This document shows positions 7,644 to 15,081 of a DNA stretch of 38,032 nucleotides, in pieces. Each line of letters starts with the position of its first letter. Positions within the stretch are counted from its first letter, which is position 1. The stretch comes from Nakamurella sp. (lineage in GTDB: Bacteria > Actinomycetota > Actinomycetes > Mycobacteriales > Nakamurellaceae), in assembly GCA_017848755.1 (NCBI GenBank), contig JAFIHI010000148.1:1-38032 (forward strand). Direction: 5' to 3'. The position numbers and the translations under genes were made by a program. The notes beneath the pieces are model-generated. The model saw nothing but the letters and a program-made list of their open reading frames with translations, was not told the origin of the DNA and made no database searches.

Positions 7644-9620
7644 ATGAGCACACCGGAGATCTGTTGGCAGCCGTCCGCCGAGCAGATCGCGCAGGCGAAT
7701 ATGACGAAATTCGCCGCCTTTCTCGCGTCGCGAACCGGGCGCTCGTTCCCGGATTATGGCTCGCTATGGGACTTCTCGGTGAGCGACCTCGCCGGGTTCT
7801 GGGGCGGGCTCGCCGAGTACGCCGGGGTGCACTGGCACGATCGGCCGACCGAGGTGCTGGCTGATGCGTCGATGCCCGGAGCGTGCTGGTTCCCGGGCGG
7901 CACGCTCAACTATGCGGAGCACGCGCTCGCCTTCGGCGGAGATCGGGATCCGGCAGAGATCGCCGTGATCGAAACCGACGAATCCGGTTTCGAGCGACAG
8001 GTCTCGATCGGCGAGCTGCGGGCGATGGTCCGCGCGGCCCAGACCGGGCTCGTGCGGATGGGGGTGGGCGCCGGCGATCGCGTCGTCGCGCTGGCCCCCA
8101 ACCGGCTGGAGGCGCTGGTGGCGTTCCTGGCGACGGCAGCGCTCGGGGCGGTCTGGTCCTCCTGCTCGCCGGATTTCGGGGCGCTGTCGGTGATCGACCG
8201 GTTCACGCAGATCTCGCCGAAGGTGCTGATCGCCGTGGACGGATATGTCTACGGCGGCAAGGAGTTCGATACGTCGGCCACGGTGGCGACGCTGCGGGAG
8301 GCGCTGCCGGACCTAGCCGGAGTCGTGCACATCCCTGCGCTCGGCAGCACCGCGCCGGCCGGGGCGATCTCTTGGGCGGAGTTCACCGCGCAGGCCGCGG
8401 AGCCGCGCTTCACCGCGGTCGAGTTCTCCGCCCCGCTGTGGGTGCTGTACTCGTCGGGCACCACGGGACTGCCCAAACCGATCGTGCAATCCGTCGGCGG
8501 GATCCTGCTCGAGCACGTGAAAATGCTTCGGCTGCACCAGGATCTAGGCCCCGGAGACCGGTTCTTCTGGTTCTCCACCACCGGCTGGATGATGTGGAAC
8601 TACCTGATCGGCGGTCTGTTGGTGGGGGCCACGGTCGTGCTGGACGACGGCAACCCCGGCCCGCCCGACCTGATGACGCTCTGGCGGCTCGCGGCCACAC
8701 ACCGGATCGGCACCGTCGGCGTGTCGGCCGCCTTCATCCACGCCTGCCGGGCGGCGGGGTTGGGGCCTTCGGACGAGCTCGACGTCTCGTGTGTCCGGGT
8801 GGTCGGGTCCACCGGATCCCCGCTCTCCGCAGCGGGTTTCGACTGGATCATGGAACACATCGGGCCGCAGGTCCAGATCGCATCGGTCTCGGGCGGAACG
8901 GACCTGTGCACCGCGATGGTTGCGGCGTCGCCCACGGTTCCGGTGTGGCGCGGCGAGATCTCGGTGCGGGCGCTCGGCGCGAAGGTCGAAGCGTACGACG
9001 CCGCGGCGCGGCCCGTGGTGAACGAGGTCGGCGAGCTCGTCCTGACGGCACCCATGCCGTCCATGCCGGTCTTCCTCTGGGGCGACACCGACGGAAGCCG
9101 TTTGCGCAGTGCCTATTTCGAATACTTCCCGGGGGTGTGGCGGCACGGCGACTGGATCCGGATCACCGATCGGGGGTCGGTGGTGATCGAGGGTCGCTCC
9201 GATGCGACGCTCAATCGCGGCGGGGTGCGGATGGGTACGGCCGAGTTCTACCGCGTCGTCGAGGATGTGGACGGCATCACGGACTCGCTGGTGGTCGACA
9301 CCTCGACGCCCGACGGGGAGGGCGACCTGATCCTGTTCGTCGTGCTCGCCGACGGCGCGGACGCGGATACTGCGGCCACCGAAGTGAAAAGCGCCATTCG
9401 CAGCGAACTCTCGCCGCGACACGTCCCCGGGAAGGTGATCCCGGTGCCGGCCGTCCCGCGCACCCTGAATGGCAAGAAGTGCGAGGTCCCCGTGAAACGC
9501 ATTCTGGCGGGAGCCGATGTGGCACAGGCGATCTCACGCGATGCGCTCGCCGACCCGGCTGCCTTCGACGCGTTCCTCGCGGCCGCGCGTGCGGCGCACG
9601 CGGCGCGGGTGGGCGCATGA
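7644..9620 (+). CDS. Acetoacetyl-CoA synthetase
   Basis: This 658-aa adenylate-forming ligase makes acetoacetyl-CoA from acetoacetate, ATP and CoA. It has the family's WFPGGTLNYAEHAL entrance, the AMP-binding loop LYSSGTTGLPKPIVQS, the substrate region FFWFSTTGWMMWNYL, the hinge ITDRGSVVIEGRSDATLNRGGVR and the C-terminal lysine in TLNGKKCEVPVK. The length is typical (about 650-680 aa). Its ATG is preceded by GAGGAACGAGGAT. Its substrate is an end product of the homogentisate pathway encoded at 31-36 kb, so a link to tyrosine or ketone-body use is plausible, although the genes are far apart. Its stop overlaps the start of the downstream lipoprotein gene (ATGA). Confidence 0.93.
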   Translation: MSTPEICWQPSAEQIAQANMTKFAAFLASRTGRSFPDYGSLWDFSVSDLAGFWGGLAEYAGVHWHDRPTEVLADASMPGACWFPGGTLNYAEHALAFGGDRDPAEIAVIETDESGFERQVSIGELRAMVRAAQTGLVRMGVGAGDRVVALAPNRLEALVAFLATAALGAVWSSCSPDFGALSVIDRFTQISPKVLIAVDGYVYGGKEFDTSATVATLREALPDLAGVVHIPALGSTAPAGAISWAEFTAQAAEPRFTAVEFSAPLWVLYSSGTTGLPKPIVQSVGGILLEHVKMLRLHQDLGPGDRFFWFSTTGWMMWNYLIGGLLVGATVVLDDGNPGPPDLMTLWRLAATHRIGTVGVSAAFIHACRAAGLGPSDELDVSCVRVVGSTGSPLSAAGFDWIMEHIGPQVQIASVSGGTDLCTAMVAASPTVPVWRGEISVRALGAKVEAYDAAARPVVNEVGELVLTAPMPSMPVFLWGDTDGSRLRSAYFEYFPGVWRHGDWIRITDRGSVVIEGRSDATLNRGGVRMGTAEFYRVVEDVDGITDSLVVDTSTPDGEGDLILFVVLADGADADTAATEVKSAIRSELSPRHVPGKVIPVPAVPRTLNGKKCEVPVKRILAGADVAQAISRDALADPAAFDAFLAAARAAHAARVGA

Positions 9621-10642
9621 CGCGCAGCTCGTCGCCGCGGAGGTTCCGGGCTCTCGGGGTTCGCGGGGCGTACGTGGTGGCTGCGCTGCTCACCGCGTTT
9701 CTCGCATCCGCGTGCGGGTCGGCTCCCGGCGCGGTCGATCAGGCGGCCAGTTCGGTGGGGCCTGTCACGTCCACGGCGCCACCGAGTATGACGAGGTTCA
9801 CGCCAGGCCCTGTCCCTGGATCCGTGCTCGTCACGGTGCCCGAGCTGACCGCGGCGGGGGCGCCGGACACCGGAACGGCTGCGGACCGGAACACCGTCAT
9901 ACCCGGATCGGCAGGCTCGACGGCACCCCCCACAGCCGATACGACGGGCGAAACAGCCGACGCCGTCACGGATCTCACTGCCGTTCCCACTGCTGGGTCC
10001 ACGGCGGGGGTCGGCGGATCGGCGCCGGTGCGGCCACCGCCGCCGCCGACGTCCGCCGCATCCCCGCGGTCCGCACCGCCGTCCGCGCAACCCGGACCGC
10101 CGAATCCCGTCACGGTCGACCTGACGCGCTGCCCGGGATGCACCGTGATCGCGGCGCACGCCGACGTCGCAGGGTCGCTCTCCGCCGCATTGGCGACCGC
10201 TCCGGGCGGCGCCGTGCTACTCGCGGCGAAGCCCACCGGCACCATCGTCGGGGCGATGAATGTGCCGTACGGCGTGACCTTTCCGGCACCCGCCGGCGGA
10301 GTTCTTCCGTGCGACACGTCCGGCAGATGCTTCGTTCTCGCGACGCAGCATGGCGGGAACAGCGTCATCTCCGCATTCGCTCTCGGCTCGGACGGAAGCT
10401 GGCGGGACGTCACCGCGTCCGGCGGATTCCGCTCCGACACGCCCATCGGCGCCGTGGCCGACGTCACCGGGGACGGGCTGCTGGATGTCGCCGTGCAGGC
10501 GTCGGTGGCGGGCCGGGCCGTTTGGCGTGTCCTCGTCTGGTCGGGCGACGGGTTCGCCGTGCTGGGTTGTGCGCCGGCGACGGACAGCGCGTCCGCCGTG
10601 CCACCCGCCGCGCGGTTGTCGCCGGCCGCCTGCCCGGCCTGA
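9617..10642 (+). CDS. Secreted lipoprotein, proline/threonine-rich, function unknown
   Basis: The predicted protein of 341 aa begins with an Arg-rich stretch, a hydrophobic helix and the lipobox LASAC (Cys about residue 33), so it should be lipidated and surface-anchored. Residues of about 40-170 are a low-complexity Pro/Ala/Thr/Ser linker. The C-terminal part of about 170 aa is folded-looking. It has cysteine pairs (CPGC; CDTSGRC) and a DVTGDGLLDVAV stretch like the calcium-binding turn of FG-GAP/VCBS repeats. The start overlaps the synthetase stop by 4 nt, so the genes are coupled. A copy of the dispersed TATGACGNNGTTC motif lies inside the linker-coding part. No characterised homologue is recognised. 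Confidence 0.8.
   Translation: MTRSSSPRRFRALGVRGAYVVAALLTAFLASACGSAPGAVDQAASSVGPVTSTAPPSMTRFTPGPVPGSVLVTVPELTAAGAPDTGTAADRNTVIPGSAGSTAPPTADTTGETADAVTDLTAVPTAGSTAGVGGSAPVRPPPPPTSAASPRSAPPSAQPGPPNPVTVDLTRCPGCTVIAAHADVAGSLSAALATAPGGAVLLAAKPTGTIVGAMNVPYGVTFPAPAGGVLPCDTSGRCFVLATQHGGNSVISAFALGSDGSWRDVTASGGFRSDTPIGAVADVTGDGLLDVAVQASVAGRAVWRVLVWSGDGFAVLGCAPATDSASAVPPAARLSPAACPA
9889..9901 (-). repeat. Copy of dispersed TATGACGNNGTTC motif
   Basis: Exact core on the minus strand (plus strand GAACACCGTCATA followed by CCCGG), inside the low-complexity linker of the lipoprotein gene. Confidence 0.65.
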
Positions 10643-10650
10643 GGTGAGCG

Positions 10651-11775
10651 TCATTTCCGGCCGAAGGTGACGGTGTGCACCGGGCTGATATCGAACTGCC
10701 CCACCTCGCGGAACCCCTTGCGCCGCAACAAGTCAGGGTAGACGGCGCGCGGTTGCAGCTGGTCGTCGATCTGCGCCTCGAAGAATTGGATGCCGCTCAT
10801 CACCCGACCGGGAACGCTCTGCAGTGCCTCGACAGTGTCCGGGAACGGGAAGTCGGAGATGACGAAGTACCCGTCGCTGGCCAGAACCGCCCGGATCCGA
10901 TCGACCGCGCCGTCGATATCGCGGCATTCGTGCATCGAGATGTTGTTGATAACAACGGCAAAGGGCTCGTCGGCTATGACGTCTTCCAGGGCCGAGTGGA
11001 CGAGCCGCACGGATCCGGCCAGTCCGGCTTCGCCGAGGTTCCGCCGCGCGCGGTCCAACGACTGCTGGTCGCCGTCGACGCCGGTGATCTCGCACCGAGG
11101 ATACTCACGCGCCAGGGCGACGAGGCCGCCTCCCGCACCGCAGGCCGAGTCCAGGACCCGGCAGCCCGCACGAAGAAGCCCGGTGAGACCGGGGATGCGT
11201 TCCAGGCCGGACGGGATCAGCCGCCGATAGAACGGCGCACCGGTGTCGGCGACGCTGTCGATCCATTCGGGGCGACAGTCGTTCCACCACATCCTGTTTC
11301 CGGTCGCGAGCGACGACTCGAACCGATCGAACACCTCCGGCTGTTCCAGCGCCAGCACGACGCCGCCCAGATACGCGGGATGGTCCCGGTCGGTCAGCAG
11401 CGTCGCCATGTGCGGTGCCAGGCGGTAGACGGTGGTGTCGTCCGGCCACGCCGTCCCGGAGGCACGCCCAGACAGAGTTTCACGTGGGTCAGCCGGCCCG
11501 TCGGCGGACGCTTCCTGGTCGGTCGATACCTCGCACAGCCGGGCGGCGAGTGCGGCCCGGCACCACACCCCCACGTGGAACGGATCGAGGCCAAGCCGGG
11601 CGGCCAGTTGGCGGGCCGTGCTTCCGTCTTTTTCCGCGAGCGCGCGGATCAGGCCGGACCGGAGCCCGATGGCCGCGGTGCGGTGTGCGACGTACCCGGC
11701 GATGTGGGTCAGTAGCAGCGGTGCCTGCTCGGCCAGGGTGGTTGATGGTCGGATTGCGGTCTGCGTTGTCGTCAT
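10651..11775 (-). CDS. SAM-dependent methyltransferase with N-terminal winged helix
   Basis: This 374-aa protein has an N-terminal part (residues of about 20-120) with the ARLGLDPFHVGVWCRAAL winged-helix pattern that serves as the dimerisation domain of O-methyltransferase-like enzymes. The C-terminal class I methyltransferase fold has motif I VLDSACGAGGGLVALA, an acidic loop ITGVDGD and INNISMHE at motif IV. GGAGG lies 6 nt before the ATG. It is divergently transcribed from an HxlR regulator, with shared control sequences between them, so the regulator is probably specific for it. The substrate is unknown; relatives include methyltransferases of secondary metabolism and a group found in mycobacteria. 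Confidence 0.85.
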   Translation of the reverse strand: MTTTQTAIRPSTTLAEQAPLLLTHIAGYVAHRTAAIGLRSGLIRALAEKDGSTARQLAARLGLDPFHVGVWCRAALAARLCEVSTDQEASADGPADPRETLSGRASGTAWPDDTTVYRLAPHMATLLTDRDHPAYLGGVVLALEQPEVFDRFESSLATGNRMWWNDCRPEWIDSVADTGAPFYRRLIPSGLERIPGLTGLLRAGCRVLDSACGAGGGLVALAREYPRCEITGVDGDQQSLDRARRNLGEAGLAGSVRLVHSALEDVIADEPFAVVINNISMHECRDIDGAVDRIRAVLASDGYFVISDFPFPDTVEALQSVPGRVMSGIQFFEAQIDDQLQPRAVYPDLLRRKGFREVGQFDISPVHTVTFGRK

Positions 11776-11867
11776 GGGGCACCTCCGAGGTTTTTGACGT
11801 CATGACACATAGACCGAGCGTCGCGCGCGGCCTACAGTTCCGGATAGTCCTGGATGTGTACCGGTCC

Positions 11868-11884
11868 GCTACAAGATCTGTAGC
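11868..11884. promoter_or_regulatory. Candidate HxlR operator
   Basis: Inverted repeat GCTACA-AGATC-TGTAGC, 38 bp before the regulator start in the divergent intergenic region; a further half-site-like CCTACAG lies at 11831-11837. The position fits autoregulation and control of the methyltransferase. Binding is inferred only. Confidence 0.45.
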
Positions 11885-11921
11885 GAGCCGCCCGGTCGAT
11901 TGCCGTATTCCGGAGGCGCCC

Positions 11922-12659
11922 ATGGCTGGTTACGGGCAGTTCTGCCCCGTTGCCAAGGCAATGGAACTGCTGGACGAACGCTGGACCCTGCTCGTCGTCC
12001 GGGAGCTGCTTATGGGCAGCACTCGATTCAACGAACTGCGTCGTGGGGTGCCGCGGATGTCGCCGGCGCTGCTGTCCCGGCGACTCCGCCGCCTCTGCGA
12101 CGCCGGCGTCATCGAGCGGCGCGGGCGGGAGAACCGGATCAGCTACGTCGTCACGGACGCCGGTCGAGAACTTCTCCCCGTGGTGGAGGCGTTGGGGCGC
12201 TGGGGGACTCGGTGGATCCCGGAACTCGGCGATGCAGATCTCGACCCACACCTGTTGCTCTGGGACATGCACCGCGGGCTCAATCGCGCGGCGATGCCGC
12301 GCGAACGGACGGTTCTGGCATTCGAGTTCACCGATGTTGCGCGGTCGTCGTCTCGGTGGTGGCTGGTGGTCAACCCCGATGAGGTCGACGTCTGCGATGC
12401 CGATCCCGGCTACGAGGCGATCGTGACGGTGACGGTCGGATTGCGCGTCCTGACCCGGCTGTGGCGCGGCGATATCGACTGGGCGTCGGCGCTACGAGCC
12501 GGGCTCACGCTCGCGGGGCCGGCCTGGGCCCGCCGCGAACTACCTGACTGGCTGCAGATGTCGCCGTTCGCGATGGTGCAGCGACCTGTGTTGTCGGCGC
12601 AGGCCGGCGCGTCACCGGTCGCGTCGCCGGTTGGGGTGGTCGCGGCGGCGGGTCGATAG
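11922..12659 (+). CDS. HxlR-family transcriptional regulator with C-terminal SCP2-like domain
   Basis: The N-terminal half (residues of about 1-100) is a typical HxlR winged helix, with the opening GQFCPVAKAMELLDERWTLLVVRELLMG, FNELRRGVPRMSPALLSRRLRRL and the wing VIERRGRENRISYVVTDAG. The conserved cysteine near the N-terminus is present. The C-terminal 130 aa resemble the sterol-carrier-like extension seen in a long actinobacterial HxlR subgroup and may bind a hydrophobic ligand. CGGAGG lies a few bases before the ATG. It is divergent from the methyltransferase, its likely target. The tail (about 25 aa, Ala/Val/Gly-rich) is unstructured-looking. Confidence 0.9.
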   Translation: MAGYGQFCPVAKAMELLDERWTLLVVRELLMGSTRFNELRRGVPRMSPALLSRRLRRLCDAGVIERRGRENRISYVVTDAGRELLPVVEALGRWGTRWIPELGDADLDPHLLLWDMHRGLNRAAMPRERTVLAFEFTDVARSSSRWWLVVNPDEVDVCDADPGYEAIVTVTVGLRVLTRLWRGDIDWASALRAGLTLAGPAWARRELPDWLQMSPFAMVQRPVLSAQAGASPVASPVGVVAAAGR

Positions 12660-12752
12660 CGGGTTGACAGTGAATCGATAGCGGATCGAGGTGCTGGCTG
12701 CGGTGACTGCGGCGCCGCTAGCGCCTGCGGTTGTCGCTTTGCTGCCGGGCCG

Positions 12753-12774
12753 CCGGACCGGGTACGCTGTCCGG
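12753..12774 (+). promoter_or_regulatory. Palindromic promoter of tRNA-Ser(GCU)-tRNA-Arg
   Basis: CCGGAC / GTCCGG inverted repeat with the -10-like TACGCT (12763-12768) in its loop; a weak -35 (TTGCTG, 12739-12744) lies 18 nt upstream. The block TACGCTGTCCGG mirrors TAGCCTGTCCGG before the other tRNA-Ser gene. Confidence 0.5.
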
Positions 12775-12810
12775 GCGGCGTCTCCTGTGGTTTCGGGACC
12801 GGCCCCGCAG

Positions 12811-12898
12811 GGAAGCGTGCCAGAGCGGCCGAATGGGACACACTGCTAATGTGTTGTGCTCTTACCGGGCACCGAGGGTTCAAATCCCTCCGCTTCCG
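12811..12898 (+). tRNA. tRNA-Ser, anticodon GCU
   Basis: Acceptor GGAAGCG (12811-12817) pairs with CGCTTCC (12891-12897), followed by discriminator G. The anticodon GCT in the loop reads AGC/AGU serine codons. The long variable arm and the T-arm GAGGGTTCAAATCCCTC are intact. CCA is not encoded. It lies 41 nt before tRNA-Arg and is probably co-transcribed with it. Confidence 0.97.
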
Positions 12899-12939
12899 CG
12901 GTGCTAGTCTGCGAGGGCTGGCACACCACAACCGAACAG

Positions 12940-13012
12940 GCGCCTGTAGCTCAACGGATAGAGCATCTGACTACGGATCAGAAGGTTGGGGGTTCGAATC
13001 CCTCCAGGCGCG
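12940..13012 (+). tRNA. tRNA-Arg, anticodon ACG
   Basis: Acceptor GCGCCTG (12940-12946) pairs with CAGGCGC (13005-13011), discriminator G. The anticodon stem-loop CTGACTACGGATCAG carries ACG, whose A34 must be edited to inosine by TadA to read the CGN family. A TadA-associated gene lies at the end of this window. The T-arm GGGGGTTCGAATCCCTC is complete; CCA is not encoded. Confidence 0.97.
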
Positions 13013-13308
13013 CAGAGCCGGATAATCGATGGTGCGGTCGGCGGATTCGATGACAGCGACTCGGGCGCTGACGGAGACCACGGTGTAGCTGATCCTGCGT
13101 CCGCTCCGCGGGAACAGACCGCGACCACCCCTCGTGTCGTGCACGCCGCCTGCTGAGCCGAGGCACTGGGTTGCAGTGCGCGCGTCTCGTTCAGCGCGAT
13201 GCTCTCGGCTCGCGCGTCGTGAGCCATCCCCGATGTTACGGACGACAACCGACCATGCAATGGTGCCGGAGTCCCAGTTCGTTTCCGGCCGCCGGTGGCG
13301 TGCGGCTG
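13013..13308. other. Gene-free stretch between tRNA-Arg and HigA-like gene
   Basis: No convincing gene, hairpin or repeat is seen. The open frames here run into the tRNA genes and are not coding. This is the downstream side of the HigBA-like operon. Confidence 0.55.
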
Positions 13309-13608
13309 CTATGCCGCGTGGTGCCGCGACGTGACCGCAACGGTCAGCTCGGCATCGAGCGCGTCGGCTATCCGATGCAACACCGGCAGGGACGGAACCG
13401 TGCCGCCTGCTTCGAACCTGGCCACAGCAGACTGCGTCATATGCGCCGCCTCGGCCAATTCCCGCTGACTCCAGCCCCGCTCGACTCGCAGTTCTCGGAC
13501 CGCCCGGCCGAGCTCGTAGGCGATCGCTGCCGCCCGGTAGGCGTCGGCGGCCCCGGGTTCGGCCATGCGCTTGTCGCGCAGTTCGCTCCAACTCGTTCGG
13601 TCGCTCAT
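13309..13608 (-). CDS. XRE-family antitoxin (HigA-like)
   Basis: This 99-aa protein has a Cro/C1-type helix-turn-helix at residues of about 37-92 (LRVERGWSQRELAEAAHMTQSAVARFEAGGTVPSLPVLHRIADAL), preceded by an Ala-rich helical N-terminus. Its ATG overlaps the toxin stop by 4 nt (ATGA), so translation is coupled, in the toxin-first order typical of HigBA. It is expected to neutralise the toxin and repress the operon through the palindrome at the toxin start. Confidence 0.9.
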   Translation of the reverse strand: MSDRTSWSELRDKRMAEPGAADAYRAAAIAYELGRAVRELRVERGWSQRELAEAAHMTQSAVARFEAGGTVPSLPVLHRIADALDAELTVAVTSRHHAA

Positions 13609-13955
13609 TGCTCGTCTCCTTCAGTGGTGTGCTTTTCCGCTAGACACTTGGCCAGCGCCCGTCTGGCGCGGTCGATTTCCCGTCCTTCGCGCATTCGGGA
13701 CTTCACGAGTGCGGTCAGCAGGATGATCCGTCTGCCCGATGCGATGAAGTACGTGATTCGGGCGGCCTGGCGGTCGAGGTGGAATCGCAGTTCTCGGAGT
13801 TTGCCGTCGAGTTGACGAGTGTAGGGCTCGTCGAGCATCACGCCCTTGTCCGCCAGTAGGTCGATGTAAAACGCGGCCGTCATGAACTGCGCGGTGCTGA
13901 GTCGCTCCAACCACTCTCGCACCTCGGGCTCAAGTTCGATCGCACCCCAACCCAT
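13605..13955 (-). CDS. HigB/RelE-type toxin (Gp49-like family)
   Basis: This 116-aa protein belongs to the phage-derived Gp49-like/HigB group of RelE-fold mRNA interferases. The patterns EVREWLERLS near the N-terminus, KLRELRFHLDRQAARITYFIASGRRIILLTALVKSRM in the middle and the basic C-terminal helix REIDRARRALAKCLAE are family hallmarks. It would cleave mRNA at the ribosome. The start ATG lies inside a perfect palindrome and exactly 7 nt after a -10-like TAGCAT, so the message is probably leaderless and autoregulated. The islet lies just downstream of the tRNA-Ser/tRNA-Arg pair. Confidence 0.9.
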   Translation of the reverse strand: MGWGAIELEPEVREWLERLSTAQFMTAAFYIDLLADKGVMLDEPYTRQLDGKLRELRFHLDRQAARITYFIASGRRIILLTALVKSRMREGREIDRARRALAKCLAEKHTTEGDEQ

Positions 13956-13969
13956 AGCATTGATGCTAT
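13954..13969 (-). promoter_or_regulatory. Operator/promoter of the HigBA-like operon
   Basis: Perfect 7 bp inverted repeat ATAGCAT-TG-ATGCTAT. One arm contains the -10-like TAGCAT and the other ends on the toxin start codon. HigA binding here would block both polymerase and the leaderless start. Confidence 0.65.
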
Positions 13970-14057
13970 CAGGTCATGGCGCTCGTGGCACGAGCAACCC
14001 TGGCGACTATGGTGCCACAATGGCGCCACGGCAATCTCCCGGACACGGAGGCACGCC

Positions 14058-14366
14058 ATGGTCACGCTCACGGTTCTGTACGGCATGCCCGACGACCCGG
14101 CAGCGTTCGAGGCCTACTACGCGAACCACCACATGCCGCTGGTCGCAAAGATTCCGGGCACGGGGCGGTCGCCGAGGCGGCGCGGGCCGTGGGGACACCC
14201 GACGGGAAGCGCGGCCTACCACCGGAATTTCACCGCGTGGTTCGACAGCCGGGAGGACCTCGAGGCCGCCTTGGCGACGCCCGAGGGCCGCGTGGTCGCC
14301 GCGGACGTGCCGAACTTCGCCACCGGCGGCGCGACGATGTTCGTGGCCGAGGTCGACAGCGCCTGA
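14058..14366 (+). CDS. EthD-domain protein with locally shifted frame
   Basis: This 102-aa protein of the EthD family (dimeric ferredoxin-like fold) has MVTLTVLYGMPDDPAAFEAYYANHHMPL at the start and RNFTAWFDS...EGRVVAADVPNFATGG at the end, both good matches. The middle segment TGRSPRRRGPWGHPTGS does not look like the family. Another frame over the same bases reads AVAEAARAVGTPDGK, which is what family members have there. Two compensating indels, near 14163 and 14210, would explain this and leave the ends intact. The function is unknown; relatives help in degradation or oxygenase pathways. It is either an altered gene or a sequencing artefact. Confidence 0.75.
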   Translation: MVTLTVLYGMPDDPAAFEAYYANHHMPLVAKIPGTGRSPRRRGPWGHPTGSAAYHRNFTAWFDSREDLEAALATPEGRVVAADVPNFATGGATMFVAEVDSA

Positions 14367-14419
14367 TCCCGTCGGCGTGATACCGCCGGCCTGCTTGCGT
14401 CCGCGTGATCGGATCCGGG

Positions 14420-14432
14420 TATGACGCTGTTC
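14420..14432 (+). repeat. Copy of dispersed TATGACGNNGTTC motif
   Basis: Exact core within CCGGG...GCCGCG, in the gap between the convergent EthD-like and Lrp genes. Confidence 0.7.
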
Positions 14433-14485
14433 GCCGCGACCAGGGTCGCGGATGGGCGGGTTCGCGCCGGCCGCGCGGCCGGACC

Positions 14486-14977
14486 CTACACCACCCCCGG
14501 CCCGGCGATAACCTCGAACAGCAACTGGGTTTCGGTGTGCGAGACGCCCGGCTGCACGGTCACGTGTTCCAGGATCAACGCGCGCAGCGCGGCCGGGCTC
14601 GTCACCGCGACGTGCAGCAGGTAGTCGTCTGCGCCAGCGGTATGGAAGGCCGTCAGCAGCCCGGGAATCGTGCGCAGCGCCGTGTGGAACCGCCGTACCT
14701 GGTCCGGGACGTGGCTGGACAGCCGCACCCGGATCATGGCCTGGATCGGCAGGCCGAGTGCCGCGGGATCCACCTGCGCGTGCACACCGAGGATCACGCC
14801 GGAATCGCGCAGCGCCCGCACGCGCGCCAGGCACGTCGACTCCGCAACGCCCACCTTCGCTGCAAGCGCCGCGTTCGTGATGCGCCCGTCAGCGACCAGT
14901 TCGCGCACGAGCGCCCGATCGACAGCATCGAGTCCACCCGGCCCGTCAGTGACATGCGGAATCTTCGGTTCGGCCAT
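14486..14977 (-). CDS. Lrp/AsnC-family regulator, divergent from a Cys/Met PLP enzyme
   Basis: This 163-aa protein has the N-terminal helix-turn-helix LDAVDRALVRELVADGRITNAALAAKVGVAESTCLARVRALRDSGVILG and a C-terminal RAM (alpha-beta sandwich) domain with the effector loop HTAGADDYLLHVAV. Both length and layout are standard. The ATG at 14977 is chosen because family members begin about there; a GTG about 18 bp upstream is possible. It is divergent from the PLP gene, with a long palindrome between them. By analogy with regulators such as MdeR it probably senses an amino acid and controls that neighbour. Confidence 0.9.
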   Translation of the reverse strand: MAEPKIPHVTDGPGGLDAVDRALVRELVADGRITNAALAAKVGVAESTCLARVRALRDSGVILGVHAQVDPAALGLPIQAMIRVRLSSHVPDQVRRFHTALRTIPGLLTAFHTAGADDYLLHVAVTSPAALRALILEHVTVQPGVSHTETQLLFEVIAGPGVV

Positions 14978-15015
14978 GGCTGCGGCCCCCACTCCTGCAG
15001 AATCAACGTCAATAG

Positions 15016-15050
15016 ATCGAGTATGACGAAGAATCTTCGTCATACTCGAT
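15016..15050. promoter_or_regulatory. 17 bp perfect palindrome between divergent genes
   Basis: Perfect inverted repeat ATCGAGTATGACGAAGA / TCTTCGTCATACTCGAT with a 1 nt centre. It lies 39 bp from the Lrp start and 32 bp from the PLP gene start, so it is a likely Lrp-type operator. Its arms contain TATGACG, the 5' half of the dispersed repeat, placed head-to-head. Confidence 0.6.
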
Positions 15051-15081
15051 TCTTGACGCAGGATACTGCCATCATGGTGGC

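Noticed and set aside
7883-10642. Open frame of about 900 codons overlapping the acetoacetyl-CoA synthetase gene in another frame and continuing into the lipoprotein frame
   Set aside because: Its first part is Arg/Gly-rich shadow translation of a clearly coding gene. Only the portion from 9617 onward is a real gene.
13020-13120. Minus-strand segment RISYTVVSVSARVAVIESADRT, possibly a RelE remnant
   Set aside because: Too short and too weak; no start, partner or second conserved block.
12904-13260. Minus-strand open frame covering tRNA-Arg with GGIRTPNLLIRSQ
   Set aside because: This is the well-known spurious translation of a tRNA T-arm and anticodon arm.
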